Shown here: piece after piece, positions 1 to 12,800 of the stretch
Numbering within the stretch: position 1 is the first letter of the stretch
Layout of the letters: each line of letters starts with the position of its first letter
Assembly (NCBI RefSeq): GCF_026212465.1
Contig: NC_080055.1
Coordinates: 14,968,351 to 15,032,350 of the forward strand
Reading direction: 5' to 3'
Length of the DNA: 64,000 bases
DNA from: Amaranthus tricolor
Taxonomy: Eukaryota; Streptophyta; Magnoliopsida; Caryophyllales; Amaranthaceae
Program-made: the position numbers and the translations under genes
Notes under the pieces: model-generated
The model's database searches: none
What the model was told of the DNA's origin: nothing
What the model saw: the letters and a program-made list of their open reading frames with translations, nothing else

Positions 1-859
1 GTTCTTGTGAACCTCCTTTGATCCATATACGTTGTGCAATAATCAGGAGTTTGGGTGCAATTATACAAGCTTAAAGATGCAACAAAAAGCAACCAAAAAG
101 TACTTTAGATGAATAAATGTTATAAAGGTGGGATTTTTATATATTAATCAAGAGGTGAGATTTTTTAATTTTTAATTTTCCTAAAAAAAAAAGGAATAAA
201 TTTCAACTGTATAAATTTTTGATGTTGAGATCTAGCTTGAACAAAAATCACAGTTCAACATTTACAAAAGGCATTATTGCTACAGAGTTCGTACAGCCAT
301 AAGGAATTAGTAGAATAGTTGAAGCATTTAACAAGATTCAATCTCTACTGGTATAATTCAGCCTGATAGGTTACTGTTCACAAATACTAAAAAGCATTAA
401 AAAGGTAGAGGCAAAACCATTGAATTTGAACTTGAACATGACCAACACAACCCTGGTCTGGCTAGAAGTTAGAACACGGAATTTTGAGAGATAAAACAGA
501 TAAAATCTGAGACATGATACATGTGTGAAATTTACATAATTAACATAATATTTAATAGCTACTAAGCAGCAATTTCAGAAGAGAAATGTACATTGAGCAA
601 CAAATTCAATAATTAGGGAGACTTGCAGATCAAAACATTCTTATGAGAAACTAAGAAATATGCCTCAATTTTGACCATCCAGTCATTGGCACGAATGACG
701 CAGGGGATAAGTTTTCAAATTCCAGTTGATTTCCAGCATTACCATAAATTTCAAGTTATCATGAAAGCAAAACAAAGCAAACCATGTAGATTGGCAGGTT
801 ACATTTCTAATTTTCCTTGATTCAAGTATTTAAAAGTCACATTATAGCCAATAACCCAC
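1..859. other. Intron 7 or 3' flank of the NDUFAF2-like gene
   Basis: AT-rich sequence with no convincing exon on either strand. It should be intron 7 of the minus-strand NDUFAF2-like gene, whose last exon is still missing; a final exon within the first few hundred bases cannot be excluded. Confidence 0.4.
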
Positions 860-3800
860 CTCAAATTGTCAGCTCCAGATGCTTCCTCCTGAGATTGATT
901 TCCTGTAAAAACACATCAAAAAATAATGTTCAGTAAGGGAATATCCAAAGTTAGCCAACAAAGCAAGATTATTATTATTGTCCATGCAAATGTACCAAGA
1001 GTAAATGAAAAGAAGCAAACACTACTTCAGGAAGAATGAGAACACATTTCATTGTTTTACCTAAAACGCCTAAATGGAATAGACTTTTATCTGAACTTAG
1101 AGCACTACTTATCTTACATAGATGAATTGAAGTATAGAACAAGGTCTGAAATGGTAGGCGTCTTCAAGCTAATGTAAGTTGAAGCCAAAATAATCTTATT
1201 TAAATGCTCCTCTCACTGTATAGCAATTTCAAACTACACGAACCAGATGTACAGTGCCACCCAATTCTATACTGGCACGCAAATTATTTAGTGCTTCTCT
1301 GCATTTTTACCATCAGAAAATAGAAGCCCATAATCCCAGTTAAGATTGAATGGTAACTAACTAAAGCCACAAGTCACATCTCACACCATAAAAAAAAATA
1401 TAATTTTAATGCTCTCATTGTATGCCAATTTTAATCTACATGAACCAGACGTACAGTCCTACCCAATTCTATACTAGCACAAAAATTAGATGATGCTTCC
1501 CTGCAATATAGCAGGTTAAGATTTAATGTTTACTTACTAAAACCACAATTTACACTATAATGAACACTATGATAACAATGAGAACAAATGTAACGAGCAT
1601 GATCAAGAGAACATTCATATAAAAAGGTCTTATTTTCTAATTCCTTGTTTGTCTTGATGGACATAAACAAAATAAATTTACAAAATATAGTATGAAAAGT
1701 TGAACACAAACTTGTAACTTTTGTAATATTTTCTTACTGCTCACAAGCTATAAGCATCAGTTGGCTCCTGCTAACAATAATATTGGGAAAAATAAGAGGA
1801 AAATATGCAAAGAAAGATAATTTAGATAGCTAACAAATATTGCACTCGCCATTCTTCAAATCCGTTTAGAAGGTCCCTCTATATAGGCTTAAAAATATAC
1901 ATAGTAGAAACTTAGAAATAACCAAATACAGAAAATGGAGAGCATTTTCACTACCTTGCACCACTATTCCAATAGTCTTTCAATGACAAGCTTATTGACC
2001 AAGTAAAATTTACTCCACAAATTTCATACATTATAATATCAGATCTGCTTTTTGAAGCATAATTCTAAATTCTTAGCAATAATAGTCGTAAAATATTGGC
2101 AGAGTGCAGCAATAGTGACAATAGATGACAAAGGAAAGTGAATAATTGTTAGCAATGAAAAGCTCAAAGAAGAATGACTAGAAAAACATATTTTAAGGCA
2201 GAAAAAGGTTTTGACTATTCACATATAGTAGCACTTTGGAAGAGACCAGGAAAGGAGAATGCACATAAAGTTACATAGCTTTCAGTCATGAGATAGACTC
2301 TAACAGAGATTAAGACGAATGATGACCATTAACCATGCAATTATAAACCAGTTTCCCATGGATTAGTAGAATTTAGAATGTTCTGCAGCCAAGGTTTGTC
2401 TCTGATATGGGATTAGACAAAGTTGACAACAATGAAACTGGTATAGTACGTACATGCACAGAACAGGATAGTTGGGCACATGGGCAAAGTTTTCTGAATC
2501 GAATTTTATTTTTATAGACAGAAATCTACCTACTCCAATGAACTCTTTCGAAGAAATTCAGCATAATTCGCATTCAACCAAAGTAGATAAATTCTTTCTA
2601 CTGGGCATCATGAGAGGAGAGAGGGGGGGTGCCACTAGCCAGTAGCATTAACATTTTATTCATCAAAGGTCCACTTTACCTTCTTTTTTGGGTACTTGTC
2701 GCAGGAAACTATTCAAATCTGGACCTCCAACTTTACCTGCATAAAATAAATATGTCAACACGATTGAACATTAAAAAGATTAATAGTATGGTGCCTCTGC
2801 TACCTACCAGTTATCTTTGCAGTATTGCGCTGAATAGCTCTTCTTTCTTCCTCCTCTTTCTTTAGACCTTCATGATGAGATAGACATATTAAATTATTCA
2901 CAGCAATAAACAGTAAGTGCGAATTTCATTAGTGTAACAAGACACAAATTTGATGTCAAACAAGCACAAGATATAGGAATTTTCAATACACTAAGAATTC
3001 ATAAAGTATTACCATCACATTGACAAGAAATTTTCAATACACTAAAAACAAACATATGAATTCATTTTCAATGCCACAATTGGCAGTGAAATACCAAACT
3101 CTCAGACAAGGAACTAAAAAAAGCTATTCAAAAAGCTCTCCGGAGATATAGGAACAACTTGCATAAACTAAATCATTGAGACATAAAAGAAACATACGCT
3201 CCACATTTTGTCTAAGAAATTCACGTCTGGCCTCAAGCTCAGCCATCTCCTGCACACATTTTAGTTATGGTATCAATGCAACCATCAAGGAAAGACAAGG
3301 ATAAAAGAACTAAATGTTCAAAAAAGAATTAATTTTTTGAGAAACCACTTGAAATTGGTGCAAAAGTAAAGGCATTATGCAAGATTTCCACAAATGAGTT
3401 GAAGACAAGGTTAATATTATTAGGCTTTCTATCTGATTCAGGAAAGTTAAGCTGGCTACAAGCATTGGACGTCGATTCAGCTCTATTACTATCAACCAAG
3501 GGAATTAAGAGCTCATATACCCTGCACCTATAGCACAATGATCAAGTGTGCATCTTCATCAAATCCACCAGCCCTCCAACAGAAAATTACATGTATGTGT
3601 GATCAATGTGTGTATCTCATGCTCATTTTATTTGTGCACATAGCAAGCACAACCTAGGAGCACATCATAACCTTATAATTAATGCCAAAGCAATCGGATA
3701 TTTAATTCCTATTGGTTTTGAATTTTGATCCAGCATCGTAACCTTAACCTTATAATTAATGTGTGTATGATCAATGTGCGTATCTCATGCTCACTTTATT

Positions 3801-6800
3801 TTGATCAACGGTAGAGAATCATTGATGCAGTTATTGGAAAATCAAATGTAAGAGTGAGGCTAAAGATAGTAAAGAGTAAGAGGAATCAGACAAGCAAGGT
3901 TTGCAATTGTCAAGGGAAATGACTAAACGAGTCAGAAATTGTGAAGTATTAGTTGAAGATAGAGTCAATTACATGGTAGGAGCAATTGAAGAATTTTTTT
4001 AATAATACTGTAAATATAAGATTTAACTACATAACTTTAATTCTTTTAAACCCTTACAATAGCAATCGAATAAATTTGAGATTTATTGGTCAATCATAAT
4101 TTATATATTTATTTCTCATATTAAATTATGAAACACTATCGAATTTTTAAAAGCAAAATACACTTGTGTAACTCCATGAATGCAAGGAAAGCTCACTTTG
4201 AGATAACTATATATATCTCCAATAGTGTTGACAGTGTTAATATTTTCACCAGCATAGCCAGCAAAACTTCCAACACGTTATAGTCAAAATTAAAATGACC
4301 TCTAGTTAATAGACAATCATAGACAATGTAATAAATCTGAAGCATTAAAACCATAGTGTAAAAACAAGGCCACATTGCATCGCATCGGCTGCATTGTAAA
4401 GGTTTTTAAAAACAACGAACCGATATTTCCCATGATGTAAAGGTATAAAAATAACGCATTTTAGGCTTATCAAGGGATATCTTTTGATTTTGATCGATAT
4501 TTAGGCGTTACGATAAACGCATCACTTCCGTTACTGCATCATCGTTTTGTTACCATAATCCCCACCGTTACCACATTTTTACTCTATGATAACAACCTTT
4601 TACAAAATACAGAGATGTCTTTCATCATTGAAATCATCTGGAATAAAAAAAATTAAAAGTAATAACAAATTGTACAGCTTGTGTCTAAAGAAGGACCAAT
4701 TAAAATGATAAAAGAATAAAACAAGAGTAAGCAAAGGCAATTCTGAAGAATTGAAGAATGAGATACTACTATCCAAGAGTAACTTAGACTTGTAGCGATG
4801 CTCTCGTTGTAATGGAGAGAATAATGTTTTTATGGTACATAACACATTATAGTGGGAGCTTGAAGTTGAACCAACAATTACATAGGAAAAAATTAACTCA
4901 TAAGTGGTAAAGCTCACATGTGAATGAAACATTTCACTTGTCTTATCATTGTAACCAAGAACAAAAATACACACCTACGACTATCAAAAGCTTCACAAGT
5001 TGAGTTCATAAAAGTATTCAAAAAGTTCTAGAAAATTACAAAGCAGATGGACTTAAAAAACACTTCAAACATATTTTCATAGTGTTGAATCGAACATCAA
5101 AGAGCCATGAAAAAGTGAAAGCAGGTACACGATCATACCTCAGGTGTTGGGGCATTTTTGCGTTGTCCATTTAGCCAACATATCCATTCAACTGTAATAA
5201 TCACAATGAATAGTAATCAACTTTGGTGGATACATAACACAAGAAAATAATAGATGACATGGAAAAACAATCCTTATAAATCATTTATGCCGGAAATAGT
5301 TCATTTTGACTCAAATAAAATGAGAGCCAAAATGTCAGACATGGGCTTTCCACATGACACTTAATCATGTGGCCTATTAGAGTCAAGTAACGTACCCATA
5401 AATGAATGCTAATATGTGAAACATTGAAATTTAATCACGTCTATACAACTTCATCCCAGCACCATCAAATTGCTTAGTGTTTAGCATAGATAAAATTACC
5501 TGGTATTGACGTAGGATCATCTTCTCCTTCAAATATCACCCATCTCTTTTCTTTCACTATATATACATAAAAAAAACAAGTTAGTAAATGCAAAAAAAAA
5601 TATATTATTTGGATCTATGCAATCTTAGACTATAATGGAAACAACATTGTTGAGGTCAAAGCTACTCAGTTGCTTTACTCTAGATTCAAATCCATGTGGC
5701 ATTATAGTATTACATTCAACAAAAAAAAAGTTGAAAGGCCTGAAATTTTCCAAGTTAAACCCATAGGTTGATAATTATAACCAAAAGTAATCCCAAAATT
5801 TGAGTAGATAACTTCTACCAAAGTAGAAAAAAAGTTTGCTAGGAAGCAAGCATTGCTATTCCAATGGATTTATACAGTATTTTGCACTCATATCATACTA
5901 TAAATGTTAAATTGATTGAAAGGGTGTCCATATTTTATTAGAATTGACATATCTTTTATGATAGCGTCATAGGGATCGGTTACATACTATAAGAGAAGAT
6001 ACTTGTGTTAAAACCTCTAGCGATGCAACTACTTGACTTACTCAGGAAAAAGATGATGAAAAAAGTAAGCCCCTACCCAAAGAAAAAAATAACATCCCTA
6101 AATAGAAGTAGAAACAATCCCTCACTTATCATCATTATCATCATCGTACCCAGTATATCCAGGCCATAGGAAGGGAAGGAAGGCGAAAACTCATACCCAT
6201 ATAAGAGGATGCGGCCAAAGAGACCCTCAACTCGAGAATGATCCTCAGTACAACAAAGAATCATGATACACTGTAGTCTTCCACATTAGTGAAAAATTTT
6301 ACACACTTGAATGCAATGCAAATTGATTGCCAAATATAATAGCACGTAAGAGCTACATGCTCATTCTTCTCATCCTCCTTAGACATTCATCCTATTATAT
6401 TCTTACCTACCACTGTCCTTCTTAAGTGGGTCTAAATATTAATTTCTTTTTTCTTGTTCTTGTATAGTAAAACCTTGCCAACATTTTGGTAGATGATCAA
6501 GAGTTACTATTGTGCACACTCAATACAAAATTAACATATACCAATAACTCCTTAAATTAATAGCTGAATTTTATTTACCAAAGCTTTTCTTAATGCAGAA
6601 CTAAAATTTCAAATCCAAAATGACATCCTAACTATTGTTTTTCCATATCTCAACCATAGAACAAAAGAAGGTTTTGTCAAACATTTTATCAAAAGCCATA
6701 AGATAACCACACCAATCTCAATTTATCACCTTGAAGAAAAGGTGAATGCATCGACTTCCCTAGTTCATGTTCAAATTTATCACCACTTTTCAAAGGTGTT

Positions 6801-9800
6801 TTAGAAAATAACATACAGGATTTTTTGTATGCTTCATACTTATCATTGGAGGTGCATTGATTTCATGGTTGAGATGGCACTTATAGATGGAAAGTAACCA
6901 TATAGTGCGCCCTTATATCAAGTATTTTCTTTTTTTGGTTGTCTCCATCTAGAATTCCAATTATACTCTCGAAGGGATTCCAAAGTATCACTTGTATGTA
7001 CATAGCCAGCCAATGTTAGCTATTTGTCACATAGTCTACAGAACCATTTAAATTACCAAGATTCCTTTATAAAATTTCTAGTATTCACGGGTCCTAAAAA
7101 GAATCTAATATCACAAATTATAACTTCAAAAAAGACTACTCATAAATCAAGTAAATTTTAGCCAATTACAAAATCAATCTTTGCAATGTCTTAAAAGGAT
7201 ATTGGACACAACATTTAGGGTTTAAGTCTATTGTTGTACGCCATACATGCTAAATTGCTATAAAATTTTTAAAACGGTCTTATTGTGAACTTACAACCAG
7301 AAAAACTAATATTAAAGATGCAAATTACGTCTAAGATTCTAATTCAACTATTTTGTGGTAAAAACAAGAGTTATAAACCTCCTATGACCCCAAGTGTGCA
7401 TATTAGATCACCAGAACTTATTACTACTTCCTCTATTCTAGATCAAATTGACACATTTGATTTTTCATCATCAACAATGCATACTTTGACTTCTTGGCCA
7501 TTGATTTCTCCAATAACGAATTAGTAAAACTAAAGGTTGATTTTTTGAAATCACACATTGTAATACATAGAACAAAACCCCATATGATCATTATTTATGA
7601 TATTATCTCTGTGACTTTGTCTCACGATAATTGCGACACTTTCTCTAAACAGAATTTTAGGAGAAGAACTATGGGTCTTTTGATCTGTTAATGAATTATA
7701 TAATAGTAAAAATTGATAGAATATGAGATAAAGGATTAAATAATTTAATTAAGGGATAGATAGATATTTTAGTGGGGAAATGGCAAAGAGATAAGTAAAA
7801 ATGTAGAAGTTTACAAAAACACTCCTTACCATCATATGTTTTCCTAAAAAAGCCCCGCGATCCCACCTATTGATTAAGCTAACACTCATCTTAACTTTGA
7901 TTAGTATCTACCCAAGGTGATTCTAAGTGACCTACGACCAAAAATACACGCAGATTCATTTTTACCCAAGTGATTTTTTGTCATACATGGCATACTCATA
8001 GGGTCTTAAATAATGTAAAAGAATAAAAGTTAATGAGTATTGTATTTTAAGTTGCTATGTTAGTTAGTCTTTTAATAGACTTTATTCTTGTTTGTATTTC
8101 CCCTTCCATCTCAAATAAATAGAGGGGAGTATGGGATGTTTTAGGGAGATAAATATCTAGAGGGAGAAGTGGAAACACATAGGGGTATTTGGGAGACTCG
8201 TACGTCCCATACTTAAGAGTGTCTGAGACACTCCAACATCCCTTAGTATCGTTCTTGTATTCATTAATAAAGTTAGTTTCTGATTACCATCTCGGTTGAT
8301 CTGTTACATAGGTATCAGAGCAAGAATTTCAAACTAGTGGATAGTCTAGATGGATCAATTGGAACAGAATTTGATAAGGTTTAAGAAGGCGTTGGCACTA
8401 GATCTTTTTCCCAAAGAAGAAATGGGAAATCCAAACACTTAAGAAGATAATCTTGATGCATTTTTTAAGGGTTTAGGGGCTGAAATTCCTCTGTTAGATA
8501 TGCTCCAAAAGGCTGTCCAGAATGATATTATTCACTCATTCAAAACAATATCCACAAACGAAATTTATAAAAAGAAAGAAAAAAGCATTTGTGAGATTTG
8601 TGATGAACATTTTGATTTGGAACATGAATGTAATCACAAAGGATATTCACTCCGATCTTACATCAAGATATGGAAAATGAATTAATGGCATTTGTATTCC
8701 ATAAAGAAAGAAGAGAAGATGTCCCAGAAGAGAGTGTGAAGGTTGATGTTATGGGTAGAAAAATAAGAGAGAAGGATATATGTGAGGGACAACAAACAGA
8801 TCAGCAATCTAAGAACCAAGAAGAGGATTCAAGATTGGTGGAAGAGGAACATATAAGTCTGACTGAAAGGAGTAAGAAACGGTTACAGCAGGATAAACAA
8901 GAGTACTTAGAAGTAAGGGAGAGTAAAAAGAAAGGGTTTAGGAACAAGAAGAGGGTTATGTTCTTGCAACATAAAGAAAAGAATAGAAACCAAAAAAAAT
9001 AGAAGGTATGGGGAAAAGAAGAAAATAAAGAAGAAGGAAGCTACGGGGAAAAAATAAAGAAAAAGAAAAAAAGGGTAGCACATTTGAGTTGCGGGTCTAG
9101 AGGAGGACTGGGCCGGAGGTACCTGTTCCGAGAGACGATAGAGGCGAAGGGTGGAGAATCGACGGTTGAGGTTGTTGAAAGGAGTGAGAAATCTTTGAGA
9201 GAGAAGAAAGAAATTGGTGGAAATATCGACTGCACTTGGTTGAAGCAAGAAGCAGCCGGAAAATATGGTAGGTTCAGCGGAGTCGGGAAGAAAGAATAAA
9301 CAAGTGAAGGCCTAGATCTTAGTTATTGTCGGAACCCCAGGTTGGTGTCGCCCTTCACTGTCGAGGGTATGGTTGTGACGGAGATCAAGGAGAAGTAGAA
9401 CGGCTGAACAAGGTTGTTTGCAGGCGATGCGTACCGTTGGCTACTGACCGGCGAGAAATGGCCGATGATTGACGCAATAATCTTCGAAGTAGCTGAGATG
9501 GAAGGAGAGAGAAGGGGAAGTGAGATGGCGGCATTTGGGTTGTACGATGTTAGGGTCGCCGGAAATTGTTGGCTAACCATGCTTTCATGTCGGTTAGCAG
9601 GCGGCAGTTGGGAGAAGATGGCGAAGAAGGTTTATTCATTTTTTGGAATTATTGAAATAGAAGCAGCCTGGGAATTTCAACCAGGAGAGATGAAGGGAAC
9701 ATTAGGGTTACCTGATAATGATGTCATGGCTGACATCATCAATGCTGATGACATCCTGGCAGATTTGACTTGGAGTATTCCTTTTTCATTTTTGCTTCAA

Positions 9801-12800
9801 TTCATTTTGATAACGACCTAAGTCCTAAGCCCAAAATTCTTTAAAAATTTCTGGCCATTTAAAAATGTCCCCACAAATGAGGAACTGCTGGGTTACTGAG
9901 AATGCTAAAATCAAACTCTCGCGTCTCGACTTAAGCTTGACGAGTATATGTCACAGGCTACTGGCATTAGTTTTGTTATTGATTTTTTGGAGCTCTTGCC
10001 AAATTTTCGCACTGCCGCAGAGTACTTGTACGATCTCCTTACCAAGGCTAGTGTTGTAAAGATGAGGATCCCCATACTTATTGTTTGCAACAAGACTGAA
10101 AAATCTACAGAGGACAAGGTGAGATTTGATGTTATCAATTTGACCCGAATTACATTTTACCCACCTTGAGGACAAGGTGGATCTTTAAGCGGTCGGTATT
10201 GTCATACATGACATACTCATAGGGTCTTAAATAATGTAAAAGAATAAAAGTTAGTTAGTGTTGTATTTTAGGTTGCTATGTTAGTTAGTCTTTTAATAGC
10301 CTTTACTCTTGTTTGTATTTCCCCTCCCATCTCTTATATATAGAGGGGAGTATGGGATGTTTTAGGGAGATAAATATCTAGAGAGAAAAGTGGAAACACA
10401 TAGGGGTATTTGGGAGACTCGAACGTCCCATACTTAAGAGTGTCTGGGAGACTCGGAACGTCCCTTAATATCGTTCTTGTATTCATTAATAAAGTCACTT
10501 TCTGATTACCATCTCGGTTGATGTGTTACATTTTTCAGTGTCCCTTCCTTCCCCATCACCTTCTACAACCTCGCCATCTAACCCCTTCCCCATATTCAAC
10601 CTATCAAACTACCACTATGGCATTATCATAATAACAAATTTCCATCTTTTTTTTAATTTAGCATTTGAGCCTTTAACATTTATTTACTCTTTCCATATTT
10701 TTTATGCTGAATCCGAGCAATTAACAGAGTTGCACAAATTCGTAGTCCAATGCTACCCCCTAAATCTTCTAAGAAAAAAGTACTACCACCTAGCATCAAA
10801 TCCAATCAGCTCCAAGACAACAAGAACAGTTACAAAATATGTAAATCCTTCAGTAATCTATAATTAAAAATAAATAAATAAGAAGCTAATTTATAGTCAA
10901 ACAAATTTGGCTAGCAAATCTAACACAATTACGCTCAAAGTGCTTCCTAGAAAATAAAGGCAAGTTAAGGAAAGCTTGGTCAAATGAGAAATAAAGTTTG
11001 TAATACGGCAAATTATATTATATCTTAGTAAAGTAAGATAACCTTGTCGTTTTTAAATATCATTCTGGTTTTAAGTATAATGAGGAGTAAGGAGGGACAC
11101 TAGGCAATGGAAAAAACTATGGAACAACTGTCGATCATTGTTAGACCAAGTGGGTCAACAGATGAGAGCTTGGTGGAGAAAATGAGGTAAAGATTCAAAA
11201 AAGAAAACTAATACTAATTTGGAAAGGCCAATGAAGCAATAATATCACAGAAGAATAGGGAACCTTGTCCGAGGACCAATTGGGATGGTACATATCAAAG
11301 TAAGGACTCAACCGTTAATCACTACAACGCACTCTTTAAAGATGATGGAGAACGTTTGAAGCAAATGTTAGAAGTCGTTTCATTGCCATCTAATTTTATT
11401 GGAAACAGTATTTCCTAGGAGTTGTATATTTGCATAATTGATTGATTGACATTTGATGGGCAAGAATAGAAAATGAAAATTCCCTCTGAAATAGAAATTC
11501 TCACAAAATGTAGGAATTTGATTACCAAGAAGTATCGGTAACTTTAAATTCATGTGTCAATTGCAAACAAGAAAAACAATTACCGGGAATTTGACTGATG
11601 ACGTATTTCCAAGGAATCAAAAAGTCACACTGAAATTTAATTCATTTTACAACATTCACTCCAAGACTACATACTATTAGACTATGAAATGTAAGTTAAA
11701 CATAACATAATTTGAAACAGGTAAATCAGTATAGAATCTAACATCAAAAATGTTATTAGAGGCTATTGGAATCAATGTTACACGTAATAAAATTCAATCC
11801 GATACGAGAAACGAAAATGGAAACAAGAAATGAAAATTTGGAGTTTCGGAAATGTAGAAAAAGATCCCATGTTATAATATTACAGAGTAAAACATATATC
11901 CTTCAAATCCTTATCAAAATATTCTTTTTAAAAAGGCCTTGACTGTATAAATAGAAACCTTCTAAAGAATAGAATAAAAGCCCAAATAAAATAAATGGTA
12001 TAAAAAAACTCCACACAACTCAGTTTACAAGAGTAAATTTAATAAAAGACTATACAGTAAAATAAGAAAGAAAAGTAAAAAAGTAGTAAAATAGTCAAAA
12101 AGTAAGGAAAAATAGTCTGAAAAAGTGAATGAAAACACTTCGAAAGTCTCGAATCCCATTACTTCTCTTTTTATGGAAAGCTTAAAATGTATTCTATTCC
12201 TTTAATATTCCAGAATAAACCTATAAAAAAGGAAAAAGCGTAAAAAAGATTAGAAGTCTAAAAAAACGAAGGGAAGAAGGATGAGGAAGATAATAAGGGA
12301 AAGTTTGAAATTTACTATTTTTAGTTTGAAAGTTTGAAATTATCGAAGTTATTTTAGTTTAATTCCTATTTTTAGTTGTTTATTTTATTTTCCTAAGCAA
12401 GTAATTATATTAGTTCAATTAACTAAGTTGTAATAGCTTAGCACACAAAAACCCACTAAGGAGGTTACAAAGAGCATGCAACTGAAAGCTTGTAAAGTAA
12501 GTTGCGTTAAGTTTGTGTGACTAATCCCACATGTAAAAATGTGGAGTTATAGCATAGAGCATGGACATAAAATAGGAAGCATTCTAGAAGTCAAGTAACT
12601 CTTGTGGGTGTGTTCATTGGTAGTTTCTTAACTACCCTATCCGTTGGTAGTTATTCATAGTTTAATACGTTTATTAATGTATTAGCATTCTGAATTCTAA
12701 ATTTCTTTTCGCTTATAAATAAGTATTAGACAGCAACATTTGAAGGTTGTTGAAATATTAAACAAAAGTCAAACTTTGTGTGCTTGTGCCTTTGCAGCCT

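Larger units (their letters stand above)
7979..10530 (+). mobile_element. Small non-autonomous LTR retrotransposon with a captured host fragment
   Basis: Two direct LTRs of about 330 bp (7979-8308 and 10200-10530) begin TGTCATAC and end GTTACA. The element is flanked by a 5-bp target duplication TTTTT (7974-7978 and 10531-10535). A primer-binding-like site, GGTATCAGAGC, follows the left LTR at 8311 and fits initiator-Met tRNA. A purine-rich tract containing GAGGACAAGGTGG lies before the right LTR. The internal 1.9 kb has no protease, reverse transcriptase or integrase, so mobility would need a helper element. The insertion is in intron 1 of the NDUFAF2-like gene, opposite to that gene's direction. 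The LTR copies differ at only about a dozen to twenty sites by eye, so the insertion is not ancient. Confidence 0.9.

Noticed and set aside
9084..9821. Overlapping ORFs of 70-135 codons as genes
   Set aside because: They lie on both strands of the LTR element's internal region, match no family I recognise, and overlap one another.
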